A DNA stretch of 20,623 nucleotides, from positions 1 through 20,623 of the forward strand of contig JAFXWI010000064.1 of NCBI GenBank assembly GCA_017542915.1, written 5' to 3'. Of this stretch, positions 7,153 to 15,288 are shown one piece after another (positions within the stretch are counted from its first letter, which is position 1; each line of letters starts with the position of its first letter). A model generated the notes under the pieces. The model was given only the letters and a program-made list of their open reading frames with translations, was not told the DNA's origin and ran no database searches. The stretch is from Paludibacteraceae bacterium (GTDB taxonomy: Bacteria > Bacteroidota > Bacteroidia > Bacteroidales > Paludibacteraceae). The translations under genes were made by a program, and so were the position numbers.

Positions 7153-8169
7153 TTAGGGTTTATAATAACTCTCTTCCAAGATCTTCTGAGCATCTCCTTC
7201 TGCCATCAGTTCTTGCAAACTGACGTTCTCGTTATGCTCCATATAGCTCTCCGCAATTCGCCATCCGAGCCATATACCCAAACGACCCGGGGCATCCTGC
7301 GACACCTCCGAAGTGAACGGACCATCGTTCAGATAACCCGTCAAAATAAGACTCTCGGTCTTAAACAGATCCCTCTTATCCATCACTAAATGCCAGATGG
7401 CCTGCTCATTATGTACACACCAATCCCATTGCTCTTTTGTCCAACCCATCACTTCGTATGCCGGTAATTCGTCGAAGATCTGTGCGGTCAGATACATCAC
7501 TTTGCCGCGATACATCATCTGATCCAAGAGACGGCTTTTGGTGCTCGTATAGGGTAAGGTGCGGAATAAGAACGCACTCACTACATCCACCGGAATGCAC
7601 TCTTTGCGCATCGTCTGTTTTTGATAGTCATACACCACACGGTTGTAGTACTCATAGTCGCTGCCAAGGTACATATCTGCCCCTATTCCGATGATCTCAT
7701 CGCTGAAATAAACAGGCGTCTGGAAGCCCGAAACGAACAGATAGAGTGTGGGTATTTCCGTCTCCGGATAGAGCCACAGAATACGTGCAAAAGCCTTGCC
7801 AAACGACTTCTCTAACCCGCTGACATCTTCAAAGATCTTTCTCTCACGCTCATTCGTCTTTTGGAACCCGTACAAGGTGTCTTCCAAAAACTCCGGTAAG
7901 GCTTTCTCCAAATACGCGGTGTCGGCACTCGGAATACCCAAAATATCTTCTACCCACAGGGGCATGAAGGTCGGATATTGGTCGTAGAGCACCTTTATAT
8001 CCTCCTTGATACTTGCTTGCTGAACGTTCATTAGATCCTTGTCAAACCGCACAATTTCAATCGTTTGGTTCTCTAAATCCTTCGGGAAATACGACCTTCC
8101 CTTGTGGCACGCACTCATCATAATGGCGCAAACCAACACAATTATATATTTATGAAACGAGATATTCAT
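7153..8169 (-). CDS. gldB: GldB-like lipoprotein
   Basis: Lipoprotein resembling GldB, a protein required for gliding motility in Flavobacterium but also widespread in non-gliding Bacteroidales, where its role is unknown. The 338-aa product has a signal peptide with lipobox MMSAC (Cys21) and then the GldB-type pattern: an N-terminal IEIVRFDKDLM, GIGADMYLGSDY in the middle, RLLDQMMYRGKVMYLT, and W-rich blocks towards the end. No other gliding gene (gldC, gldK-N, sprA) is in the window, so a motility role is not implied. The start is ATG at 8169, inside a heptanucleotide repeat that spans the junction with the ABC ATPase gene. A role in envelope or lipoprotein biology would fit the neighbouring LolD-like gene, but that is only inference. 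Confidence 0.8.
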   Translation of the reverse strand: MNISFHKYIIVLVCAIMMSACHKGRSYFPKDLENQTIEIVRFDKDLMNVQQASIKEDIKVLYDQYPTFMPLWVEDILGIPSADTAYLEKALPEFLEDTLYGFQKTNERERKIFEDVSGLEKSFGKAFARILWLYPETEIPTLYLFVSGFQTPVYFSDEIIGIGADMYLGSDYEYYNRVVYDYQKQTMRKECIPVDVVSAFLFRTLPYTSTKSRLLDQMMYRGKVMYLTAQIFDELPAYEVMGWTKEQWDWCVHNEQAIWHLVMDKRDLFKTESLILTGYLNDGPFTSEVSQDAPGRLGIWLGWRIAESYMEHNENVSLQELMAEGDAQKILEESYYKP

Positions 8170-8201
8170 TATTCATTAATCATTAATCATTAATCATTCA
8201 A
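8166..8201 (-). repeat. Heptanucleotide tandem repeat at the lolD-gldB junction
   Basis: On the plus strand the unit TCATTAA occurs three times in a row at 8173-8193, preceded by the variant TCATTAT (8166-8172) and followed by a partial copy. On the transcribed strand every unit contains ATGA. The first copy supplies the lolD stop codon and the last supplies the gldB ATG. The ATGs in between open only very short frames that stop within a few codons. Confidence 0.85.
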
Positions 8202-8844
8202 TTCTTCCGTCTTTGATTTCGATGATGCGGTCAGCGATGGAAGCTAACTCTTTGTCGTGCGTCACGAGTAGGATCGTCTGACCGTACTCTTGGCGCAGAT
8301 GAATCAGCAGTTCGCTTAGCTCTTTCTTGTTCTTCTCGTCCAGACTGCCGGTCGGTTCGTCTGCTAAAATGATACTGGGTCGCATCATCAGAGCTCGAGC
8401 TGCGGCTACACGCTGTTTCTCACCTCCGGACAGTTCGTTCGGCTTATGATTCATTCGTTCGCCAAGACCTAAATCTCGCAGCAGTTGCTCTGCTCTGGGC
8501 TTATAGTCCGACTCTTTCTCTCGGGCAATCATAGCAGGAATGCAGACGTTCTCCAACGCCGTGAACTCCGGTAGCAGCTGGTGAAACTGGAAGATAAATC
8601 CAATATGTCTATTTCGGAAGGCTGCCAACTCTTTCTCGCCCAAGGTAAACACATTCGTGCCATCAATCAGCACTTCGCCTTTCGTCGGACGATCCAGCGT
8701 ACCGATGATCTGGAGTAGAGTAGTCTTACCCGCTCCGCTCTTACCGATGATCGCTACGATCTCGCCTTTCTTGACCTCTAAATGAACGCCTTTCAGCACC
8801 TCTAATTCGCCGAACGACTTCCATATGTCCTTAACTTCTATCAT
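8194..8844 (-). CDS. lolD: LolD-type ABC transporter ATP-binding protein
   Basis: ATPase of a MacB/LolD-type ABC transporter; LolD works with the LolC/LolE permeases to release lipoproteins from the inner membrane to LolA. The 216-aa protein is a single complete nucleotide-binding domain: Walker [10 protein letters not shown] at 34-42, Q-loop Gln86, signature LSGGEKQR at 138-145, Walker B SIILADE at 157-163 followed by the D-loop (SLD), and switch His196. The [16 protein letters not shown] segment is typical of the LolD/MacB/FtsE group. No permease gene adjoins it, which is also common in Bacteroidota, so the partner is encoded elsewhere. The start lies 1 bp after the DUF2851 stop. A more general MacB-like export role cannot be excluded. 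Confidence 0.85.
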   Translation of the reverse strand: MIEVKDIWKSFGELEVLKGVHLEVKKGEIVAIIGKSGAGKTTLLQIIGTLDRPTKGEVLIDGTNVFTLGEKELAAFRNRHIGFIFQFHQLLPEFTALENVCIPAMIAREKESDYKPRAEQLLRDLGLGERMNHKPNELSGGEKQRVAAARALMMRPSIILADEPTGSLDEKNKKELSELLIHLRQEYGQTILLVTHDKELASIADRIIEIKDGRIE

Positions 8845-8845
8845 C

Positions 8846-10072
8846 TTAGAATAATTTTAGTTGTCTGTCTTGGAATATCTTATATCCAACCTCACAATTG
8901 ATACATTCGTGGTGTTGGCAGTAGTTCTGATATAGATGCAGCAAAGCTTGTGTGTCGGCTGCATTATGGATCTGTTGTCCCAATACGCGCCACTGGCGGA
9001 CGATCACGTTATTCTCCGGAGCAATAGACTCCATCAGTTCAGCCGTTTGCTCTGCCTTGACAGGGTTGTTTTGATGCATCGCGTACGCGTACTTATAGGG
9101 TATAACGGTATTGATAAGCAGAATATCGATACTCGATTTACCCATTTGCGGTACGTTAAAGAGCTGTTCCAACTCCTTCAATCCGTTTTCGTCTATGATC
9201 TTACTCAGCAGATTCTCTGATTGATAGATCAATTGAGCGAATTGTCTTACTCGTAGCTCCGGACTGTTTTGCGGACGCATCCGGGCATGTTTCCACATCG
9301 TGGGATCAATAGGCGTTAACCCGAATTTGATGCGAAGGAAGTTGTACTCCTTCTGCAGATCTTTCTCCTCTTCCTTGATCAGCGAGGCTTGTCCCAAGAG
9401 GATTGCCGTCAACTGAAAGAGACTGTTCCGATGTTTCATCAAACACGAGAGCGGGGTATTGATCGCCAATTGTTCGAAAGGAAGGCTATTCGTATGAAAC
9501 CCGAAATTGCGGGCTAAGGAGATATATAAAGCATGCTCCCAACTTCCTTTCGTGATCTCCAAGAGGCGTTTAATAGAGGCTCGTTTGCACTCTAAACGTT
9601 TGTGTAACAGCGTCTTACGCCATCCGTTGGTAAGCAACTCGGGTTCGTGTATCAACTGTTCGGCACAACCGATCCTGCTGGTAGCGCTGTCCATCTGTTG
9701 CGCCAAAGAGAACAAACCGCTCAAGTAGTCTTGGTCGCCGGGATACTGCAGTTCGCACTGTGGAACCAATTCTCCCTTGGAGTTATAGACCGGTTTGTCT
9801 GCTACACGCACCACATGCAGGATGACGGAGTCATAGGCTTTGTCCGTATGGTGATGGTGCTTCGTCCAATCGCTCGAAGAGATATGAATCTCGATGTTTC
9901 CAATCCACTCCTTACCATCTATACGGATACGCGCATGACTATAGTCCGGACCGGCGTCGTGATTGTGCTCTCCTACCGAAAGGATCTCCACCTCTCGTCC
10001 GTCTGTGGTCTGTTGAGCAAATCCTGCCCAGAGACATCTCTCCCATATGTAATGCAGTACGATCTCAGGCAT
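8846..10072 (-). CDS. DUF2851 family protein, function unknown
   Basis: A conserved Bacteroidota protein of unknown function (408 aa), with no signal peptide or membrane segment and therefore probably cytoplasmic. The N-terminal third holds the strongest motifs: [10 protein letters not shown] at 35-44, GNIEIHI at 58-64, SDWTKHHHH at 67-75 and SVILHVV at 82-88. The rest is mostly helical and ends in [19 protein letters not shown]. The arrangement GPD, then E-x-H 18-20 residues later, looks like a modified PD-(D/E)XK nuclease core, but this is my inference and no nuclease activity is known to me. The start overlaps the tsaE end by 8 bp and the stop lies 1 bp before lolD, so it is firmly embedded in the operon. 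The gene itself is certain; the function is not. Confidence 0.88.
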   Translation of the reverse strand: MPEIVLHYIWERCLWAGFAQQTTDGREVEILSVGEHNHDAGPDYSHARIRIDGKEWIGNIEIHISSSDWTKHHHHTDKAYDSVILHVVRVADKPVYNSKGELVPQCELQYPGDQDYLSGLFSLAQQMDSATSRIGCAEQLIHEPELLTNGWRKTLLHKRLECKRASIKRLLEITKGSWEHALYISLARNFGFHTNSLPFEQLAINTPLSCLMKHRNSLFQLTAILLGQASLIKEEEKDLQKEYNFLRIKFGLTPIDPTMWKHARMRPQNSPELRVRQFAQLIYQSENLLSKIIDENGLKELEQLFNVPQMGKSSIDILLINTVIPYKYAYAMHQNNPVKAEQTAELMESIAPENNVIVRQWRVLGQQIHNAADTQALLHLYQNYCQHHECINCEVGYKIFQDRQLKLF

Positions 10073-10535
10073 CTATCGTCAGTTCTCTGTCTCCGTTCTC
10101 TAAGGGTCGGATCTTAATCCATACCGTGTCCTCGGGTAGAATAGGGGAGATCATATCGGGCCATTCTATCAAACAGTAGTTGCCCGAGTACAGATACTCC
10201 TCTGCTCCGAAATCCATCGCCTCGCGGATGTCCTTGAGTCGGTAGCAGTCAAAATGGTACACCTCACCCCGATACGGTTGTTCCACGTCGTACACGTTGA
10301 CGATCGCAAAGGTAGGACTGTTAACGATGTCCATTGATCCCATCTCTTCCACTAACTTTTTGATGAAAGTCGTCTTACCGGCACCCATCGGTCCATCGAA
10401 GGCAAAGACCCGATGCGGCTCATGGGCACGAAGGATCTCCAATGGGTTCACTGTCTCATTTTTCTCATTGAACACTAAAAGGTTCGAATTTTCCCCTATT
10501 TTTACTGTGTACTTATCCATGTTTTTGCTTTTCAT
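10065..10535 (-). CDS. tsaE: tRNA threonylcarbamoyladenosine biosynthesis ATPase TsaE
   Basis: P-loop ATPase that cycles the TsaB-TsaD complex during synthesis of the t6A modification at position 37 of ANN-reading tRNAs. The 156-aa product has Walker A GPMGAGKT at 48-55, the family block NSPTFAIVNVY at 72-82, YHFDCYRL at 93-100 and IEWPD at 123-127, all diagnostic of TsaE. ATG at 10535, 7 bp after the uvrC stop, is used here; ATG at 10520 (Met6) would give a more usual N-terminal length and is a real alternative. The 3' end overlaps the DUF2851 start by 8 bp. The partner genes tsaB, tsaC and tsaD are not in the window. Confidence 0.95.
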   Translation of the reverse strand: MKSKNMDKYTVKIGENSNLLVFNEKNETVNPLEILRAHEPHRVFAFDGPMGAGKTTFIKKLVEEMGSMDIVNSPTFAIVNVYDVEQPYRGEVYHFDCYRLKDIREAMDFGAEEYLYSGNYCLIEWPDMISPILPEDTVWIKIRPLENGDRELTIDA

Positions 10536-10542
10536 TCAATTT

Positions 10543-12360
10543 TCAGAGGCTTATTTTGGCTCTAATTTGCTCGTAAATAGCTGATCCTCTGTTCTTTCCG
10601 AGCAATTCAATCCATTCGTTTAATTCGGCTGTTCCAGCGCGTTTCACTGAACCGAAATGAGCCAGTATCTTTTGCTTCGTAGCTTCTCCAACTCCTTGAA
10701 TATCATCGAGTTGACTATGTATTTGTGCCTTACTGCGCTTCGCTTTGTGATACGTAATAGCAAATCGGTGTACTTCATCCTGTATATTTGTCAGCAGTCG
10801 GAACACTTCACTCGTCACCGGCATCGAGATCTCTTTCGGCGGAAAACCGAAGAGCAAGGTCTGCGTACGGTGTTTGTCGTTTTTCTTCAATCCCGCAATC
10901 GGGATACTCAATCCTAACTGATCCTCCACAGCTTCGCGTATGGCGTGCATCTGTCCTAAACCACCATCGGCAATAATGAGATCCGGCATTTGTCCGGATT
11001 CATCGAGAATATGTTGGTACCTTCTTCGTACTACTTCGCGCATACTGGCGTAGTCATCCGCGCCTTCTACAGTCTTTATCTCAAATCGTTTATAGTCACT
11101 CTTACTCGGTTTCGCCATTCTATATACGACGCATCCCGCTACTGCGTTTGTACCTTGTATATTCGAGTTATCGAAACAATCAATCCATCGGGGCAGGGTA
11201 GGAAGACCCATCATCTGCTGTAACTCCGTTAGAATACGTACGCCTCGTTGCTCCGGATTGAGTTTGTCTTCTTGTTTGAGACGATCCAATTTGTACTGTC
11301 GTACATTCTGCATCGCCAAGTCGAGCAGTTTCTTTCTGTCTCCGCTGGTAGCGATATATACATGCAGCGTATCATCAAAAACCTCCGGAATGAACGGAAC
11401 AATTACGTCCTGAGTCCTGCTCTCCAACTGTTCTCGCAACTCCATCATTCCCATTGCCAGAAGTTCCTCTTTCTCCTCTTCCATCTTACGGCGGTACTCG
11501 ATCGTCTGACCTTGTACTATACTTCCATTATGCACATGCAGCATGGAGATATAGACTCTGTCGTCCTGCTCGTCATAACCGAATACATCCACATCTTTTG
11601 CCGATGAATTCGTGATAATCGTCTTGCTCTTAAACTGCTCAAGTAGCTCTATCTTATGCTTGATAGCTGCTGCTTCTTCGTATTTCATATCCGCTGCAAG
11701 CGACATCATCTCGTCCTCCAACTGCCGACCTATCTCGTGTGCGTCACCTTTGATCAGTTTGCGCGCCTGATCAATCCATTGGGCGTAATGCTCTCTGCCT
11801 TTTCCCTCGCAGATACCGCAACAGTTCTTGAGGTGGTATTTGAGGCAGACACGTATCTTCTTTTTCTCGATGGAATCGGTTGTAATAGGGATATTACATG
11901 TCCGAATAGGGTAGAGCTTATGGATCAATTCGAGAACTGTATCTACCGAATAGCCGAAACTATATGGTCCGTAGTATTCACCGGCTTTCTTGTTGATCGT
12001 ACGAGTCTTGAAGATGCGAGGGAAAGGCTCTCGTGTGATGCAGATACTGGGATAACTCTTTCCGTCTTTGAGCAATATGTTATAGTGCGGTTGATACTGC
12101 TTAATGAGGTTATTTTCGAGCAGGAAGGCATCCTGCTCGCTCTCTACTACTACGTATCGGATATCTGCTATGTGAGCGACTAACTGCCTTGTTTTGGATG
12201 ATTGATGCTCTTTATTGAAATAACTGTTGACCCGTCGGTGCAGGTTCTTTGCCTTACCTACATAGATGATCTGTCCCTCCTTATCAAAGTATTGGTACAC
12301 CCCTGGACTCTCCGGTATACGTTTCAACAACAGGGCTATATGATTATCTTTTTCTTTCAC
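10543..12360 (-). CDS. uvrC: Excinuclease ABC subunit UvrC
   Basis: Makes both incisions around bulky DNA lesions in nucleotide excision repair, after UvrA and UvrB loading. The 605-aa protein has the GIY-YIG domain (SPGVYQYF at 18-25, IYVGKAKNL at 32-40, metal Glu82), a cysteine-rich linker, a UVR motif for UvrB contact (DMKYEEAAAIKHKI at 224-237), the RNase H-like 5' incision domain (Asp397, Asp465, and His531 in DEVHRFAI), and a helix-hairpin-helix near 553-575. Cys155, Cys172, Cys180 and Cys184 match the spacing reported for an Fe-S cluster in E. coli UvrC. The start lies 1 bp after the apt stop. Full length, with no missing parts. Confidence 0.97.
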   Translation of the reverse strand: MKEKDNHIALLLKRIPESPGVYQYFDKEGQIIYVGKAKNLHRRVNSYFNKEHQSSKTRQLVAHIADIRYVVVESEQDAFLLENNLIKQYQPHYNILLKDGKSYPSICITREPFPRIFKTRTINKKAGEYYGPYSFGYSVDTVLELIHKLYPIRTCNIPITTDSIEKKKIRVCLKYHLKNCCGICEGKGREHYAQWIDQARKLIKGDAHEIGRQLEDEMMSLAADMKYEEAAAIKHKIELLEQFKSKTIITNSSAKDVDVFGYDEQDDRVYISMLHVHNGSIVQGQTIEYRRKMEEEKEELLAMGMMELREQLESRTQDVIVPFIPEVFDDTLHVYIATSGDRKKLLDLAMQNVRQYKLDRLKQEDKLNPEQRGVRILTELQQMMGLPTLPRWIDCFDNSNIQGTNAVAGCVVYRMAKPSKSDYKRFEIKTVEGADDYASMREVVRRRYQHILDESGQMPDLIIADGGLGQMHAIREAVEDQLGLSIPIAGLKKNDKHRTQTLLFGFPPKEISMPVTSEVFRLLTNIQDEVHRFAITYHKAKRSKAQIHSQLDDIQGVGEATKQKILAHFGSVKRAGTAELNEWIELLGKNRGSAIYEQIRAKISL

Positions 12361-12361
12361 T

Positions 12362-12907
12362 TTATTCGTCTACTTCTATTCCAAACAGGCAGTATATATC
12401 ATCTGCTTTGCCCTGCAAGTATTCACGGCCATGCAACCCTTCGAGTTCGATGATGCAATTTACGTAAATCTTCTTTACCCCTAATTTCTTTACCAAATTG
12501 ATCGCTGCTTCCATGGATCCTCCTGTTGCCAGGATGTCGTCATGGAGAAGCACAATATCATTCTCGTTCAATGCATCCTTATGAACTTGTATGGTATCAT
12601 CTCCGTACTCTTTTTTATACGTTACGGATACCGTCTCGGCCGGAAGTTTGTTGTGCTTGCGGATAGGTACAAATCCTGCACCTATCTCCATAGCTACAGA
12701 CGGCGCTAAAATAAATCCCCTGGATTCTATTCCCACCACTTGTGTGATACCCAAATTTTTGTAGCGCTTTACAATCTCCTCTTTCATCCAGCATAGGCAA
12801 TCGTGCCTTGCCAATGCGGTGGTGATGTCCTTAAACTGTATGCCTTTGATTGGAAAATCAGGCACATTACGGATAGCTGCTTTTACTTGTTCTGCTGTCA
12901 TATGCAT
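12362..12907 (-). CDS. apt: Adenine phosphoribosyltransferase
   Basis: Salvages adenine to AMP with PRPP in the cytoplasm. The 181-aa protein has the APT N-terminal pattern IRNVPDFPIKGIQFKDITT at 12-30, VGIESRGFI at 58-66, and the PRPP-binding loop IVLLHDDILATGGS at 118-131. His122 replaces the Val or Ile more usual before the Asp pair. Two ATGs (12907 and 12901) are possible starts; the second gives MTAEQVKAAIRN. The gap to mnmG upstream (67 bp) is the longest in the minus-strand block and carries a parS-like site, so a separate promoter here is possible, though I found no clear one. uvrC follows after a 1-bp gap, a pairing common in Bacteroidales. Confidence 0.96.
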   Translation of the reverse strand: MHMTAEQVKAAIRNVPDFPIKGIQFKDITTALARHDCLCWMKEEIVKRYKNLGITQVVGIESRGFILAPSVAMEIGAGFVPIRKHNKLPAETVSVTYKKEYGDDTIQVHKDALNENDIVLLHDDILATGGSMEAAINLVKKLGVKKIYVNCIIELEGLHGREYLQGKADDIYCLFGIEVDE

Positions 12908-12925
12908 GGTGTTTTATATTATCTC

Positions 12926-12941
12926 TGTTCCACGTGAAACA
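12926..12941. promoter_or_regulatory. parS: Putative parS site (ParB/Spo0J binding)
   Basis: The 16 bases TGTTCCACGTGAAACA agree fully with the bacterial parS consensus TGTTNCACGTGAAACA and are palindromic apart from one pair. The site lies in the short gap between mnmG and apt, about 18 bp upstream of the apt start. parS sites are often found near mnmG/gidA and near the replication origin. The match is seen directly; ParB binding and a role in chromosome segregation are inferred, and no parA or parB gene is in the window. Confidence 0.85.
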
Positions 12942-12948
12942 ATTAATG

Positions 12949-12967
12949 TAGTTTGCTTTGCAAACTA
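12949..12967 (-). repeat. Short perfect hairpin after the mnmG stop
   Basis: The 8-bp arms TAGTTTGC and GCAAACTA flank a 3-nt loop, 7 bp downstream of the mnmG stop codon. On the transcribed strand no U-tract follows, so it is at best a weak terminator. It could pause polymerase or stabilise the 3' end of the upstream message. Confidence 0.5.
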
Positions 12968-12974
12968 AAATCTA

Positions 12975-14840
12975 TTATCTACCCATTAAAATCAATAGTA
13001 CGCTTACGTCATTTGGACTTACACCTGGTATGCGTTGCGCCTCGCCGATGGACTTCGGACGAATGCGACTCAGCTTCTGGCGTGCCTCGGTACTAAGGCT
13101 TTGTACCTCGTCAAAGTTAAAGGTATCGGGTATGCGTATTTGGTCTAAACGCTGTAGTTTGGCGGCTTCCATCTGCTCGCGTTTGATATAGCCTGCGTAC
13201 TTGATCTGTATCTCGCAACTTTCTACGATCTCATCGGAGATATTCTCCATCTTAGCCTTCAGTTCTGGTACTACTTCTGCCAAGCCTTTGATACTTACTT
13301 GAGGGCGCAGGATCAAGTCGCTTATCTTGCATCCCTCGTGCATAGCGGTACTACCGATGGATTCTAACCAAGAGTCGATACTTCCTTTGCGGATAGTAGT
13401 GGATTGAATATATTCGATGAAATCGGCGCAAGCTTGTTGTTTTTGACAGAACAAATCGTACCGATCTCTGTCTGCTAATCCCATCTCGTAACTGCGTTTG
13501 GTAAGACGCTCGTCGGCATTGTCCTGACGCAGCAGGATGCGGTACTCGGCTCTGGAGGTGAACATACGGTAGGGTTCATCGACACCTTTGTTGACCAGAT
13601 CATCAATGAGTACACCTATATAACTCTCATTGCGACCCATGGTAAAAGGCGTGCCTCCGTGGACGTTGATATGTGCGTTGATACCTGCTACTAATCCTTG
13701 TCCGGCGGCTTCTTCATAGCCAGTTGTACCATTGATCTGTCCGGCGAAAAACAGATTTTTAATCTGTTTAGTCTCTAAGGTGTGGTGTAATTGAGTCGGG
13801 TCGAAGAAGTCATATTCGATCGCATATCCGGGACGATAGAGAACAACATCCTCTAATCCTTTGATCGTCCTAAGACCGGCTAACTGAACCTGCCAAGGAA
13901 GGCTGCTTGAGAATCCGTTGACGTAATACTCGTTGCTATCTACTCCCTCAGGTTCCAAGAAGATCTGGTGTGCCTCTTTGTCGGCAAAGGTAACGATCTT
14001 GGTCTCAATACTTGGGCAATACCGCGGACCAATACTCTTGATTTGCCCGTTGAAAAGGGGGGAATCTGCTAATCCGGCACGCAGGGCTTCGTGGGTAGAT
14101 GGATTGGTATAGGTGATCCAGCAGGGCATCTGTTTGAGTTCACGATGAACGGTATTCAGATAGCTGAATTGATGCCAATCGGTATCTCCGTCTTGTCGAG
14201 TCAGTTCCTCGAAATGAATAGAACGTGCATCCAAGCGAGCAGGGGTACCTGTTTTCATGCGGTCGGAACGGAATCCTAAGCTCACTAATTGCTCCGTCAG
14301 ACCATGGGAAGCCGGTTCGGAGGTACGCCCTCCGGGTATCTGTGTCTTGCCGCAATGCATGAGACCGTTGAGGAAAGTACCGTTGGTGAGTACTACTGCC
14401 TGTGCTTCCATCTCGATACCTAACATCGTGCGTACACCGCAAACCTTATTATCTTTGATAATAAGACTCACTACTATATCCTGCCAGATATACAAGTTAT
14501 CGGTATGACTAAGCACTTTAATCCATTCCTCTATGAATCGTTTGCGGTCACTTTGGCTACGGGGACTCCACATAGCAGGACCTTTGCTTTGGTTGAGCAG
14601 TCGGAACTGAATAGCACTTCGGTCGGTAACGATACCCATCTGTCCGCCGAGGGCGTCTATCTCACGTACGATCTGACCTTTGGCTATACCGCCAACGGCA
14701 GGATTGCAACTCATCTGTGCAATCTTGTTCATGTCCATGGTGATGAGCAGTGTCTTACTACCCATACGGGCAGCAGAACTGGCTGCCTCGCATCCTGCGT
14801 GACCGGCTCCAACTACTATGACGTCGTATTTAAAATCCAT
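12975..14840 (-). CDS. mnmG: tRNA uridine-5-carboxymethylaminomethyl(34) synthesis enzyme MnmG (GidA)
   Basis: FAD enzyme that works with the GTPase MnmE to modify the wobble uridine (cmnm5U34) of certain tRNAs. The 621-aa protein has the FAD-binding VVGAGHAGCEAA at 9-20, the signature CNPAVGGIAKGQIVREIDALGG at 45-66 with the conserved Cys45, NGTFLNG at 153-159, the second conserved cysteine Cys275 in GPRYCPSIE, and the C-terminal MnmE- and tRNA-binding helical part ending in RIPGVSPNDVSVLLILMGR. The length is normal. It starts 12 bp after the upstream YraN-family gene and is followed by the parS-bearing gap. The MnmE gene is not in the window. Confidence 0.97.
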   Translation of the reverse strand: MDFKYDVIVVGAGHAGCEAASSAARMGSKTLLITMDMNKIAQMSCNPAVGGIAKGQIVREIDALGGQMGIVTDRSAIQFRLLNQSKGPAMWSPRSQSDRKRFIEEWIKVLSHTDNLYIWQDIVVSLIIKDNKVCGVRTMLGIEMEAQAVVLTNGTFLNGLMHCGKTQIPGGRTSEPASHGLTEQLVSLGFRSDRMKTGTPARLDARSIHFEELTRQDGDTDWHQFSYLNTVHRELKQMPCWITYTNPSTHEALRAGLADSPLFNGQIKSIGPRYCPSIETKIVTFADKEAHQIFLEPEGVDSNEYYVNGFSSSLPWQVQLAGLRTIKGLEDVVLYRPGYAIEYDFFDPTQLHHTLETKQIKNLFFAGQINGTTGYEEAAGQGLVAGINAHINVHGGTPFTMGRNESYIGVLIDDLVNKGVDEPYRMFTSRAEYRILLRQDNADERLTKRSYEMGLADRDRYDLFCQKQQACADFIEYIQSTTIRKGSIDSWLESIGSTAMHEGCKISDLILRPQVSIKGLAEVVPELKAKMENISDEIVESCEIQIKYAGYIKREQMEAAKLQRLDQIRIPDTFNFDEVQSLSTEARQKLSRIRPKSIGEAQRIPGVSPNDVSVLLILMGR

Positions 14841-14852
14841 ATATCTGTCTTG

Positions 14853-15287
14853 TTATAGTCTTGCTCTATGTTTATAGGCACTACGCCCTTTATAAAAGCC
14901 CGAATTTACCGATTTTATCGATGGTTGAAAGGCATTCTCTATATGAGATCGTTCGGCTATTTCCAGTGTTTCGGGATGAATCAGGATACCTATAATATCA
15001 AACCGTAACTGTTTGTCACTCCGGTGAAGCTTGATATAAGCATTTCCTGCCGCTATCATGCGTCTTTTCTTGTTTTCATCGACATATTCCTCGGGTCTTA
15101 TTTCGCCGAAGAGGGAGGTACGTGCTTTCACTTCGGCAAAGACGATCTCATTCTTGCTTTCGGCAATCAAGTCTATCTCCAGATGCCCCATACGCCAGTT
15201 GTGCTCAACTACCTTAAAGCCTTTTTTCTCCAGCATCTTAGCGGCTTCTTCTTCGCCTTTGATTCCTATCGGGTTTGTGACAAACAT
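14853..15287 (-). CDS. YraN family protein (UPF0102), predicted nuclease-fold protein
   Basis: A 144-aa member of the UPF0102/YraN family, which has a restriction-endonuclease-like fold and no settled function. It shows GIKGEEEAAKMLEKKGF near residues 8-24, then HLEIDLIAES and IVFAEVKAR, whose Glu, Asp and ExK positions form the PD-(D/E)XK-like core, so catalysis remains possible. The start is set to ATG at 15287, one base after the rodA stop. The frame extends further upstream to 15434, but that extension lies within rodA and is unlike the family. The C-terminal tail (GFYKGRSAYKHRARL) is basic. Confidence 0.9.
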   Translation of the reverse strand: MFVTNPIGIKGEEEAAKMLEKKGFKVVEHNWRMGHLEIDLIAESKNEIVFAEVKARTSLFGEIRPEEYVDENKKRRMIAAGNAYIKLHRSDKQLRFDIIGILIHPETLEIAERSHIENAFQPSIKSVNSGFYKGRSAYKHRARL

Positions 15288-15288
15288 A

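Noticed and set aside
7153..8169. Gliding-motility locus suggested by gldB
   Set aside because: No other gld or spr gene is present, and GldB homologues occur in non-gliding Bacteroidales.
12949..12967. Intrinsic terminator after mnmG
   Set aside because: The hairpin is real, but no U-tract follows on the transcribed strand, so it is listed only as an inverted repeat.
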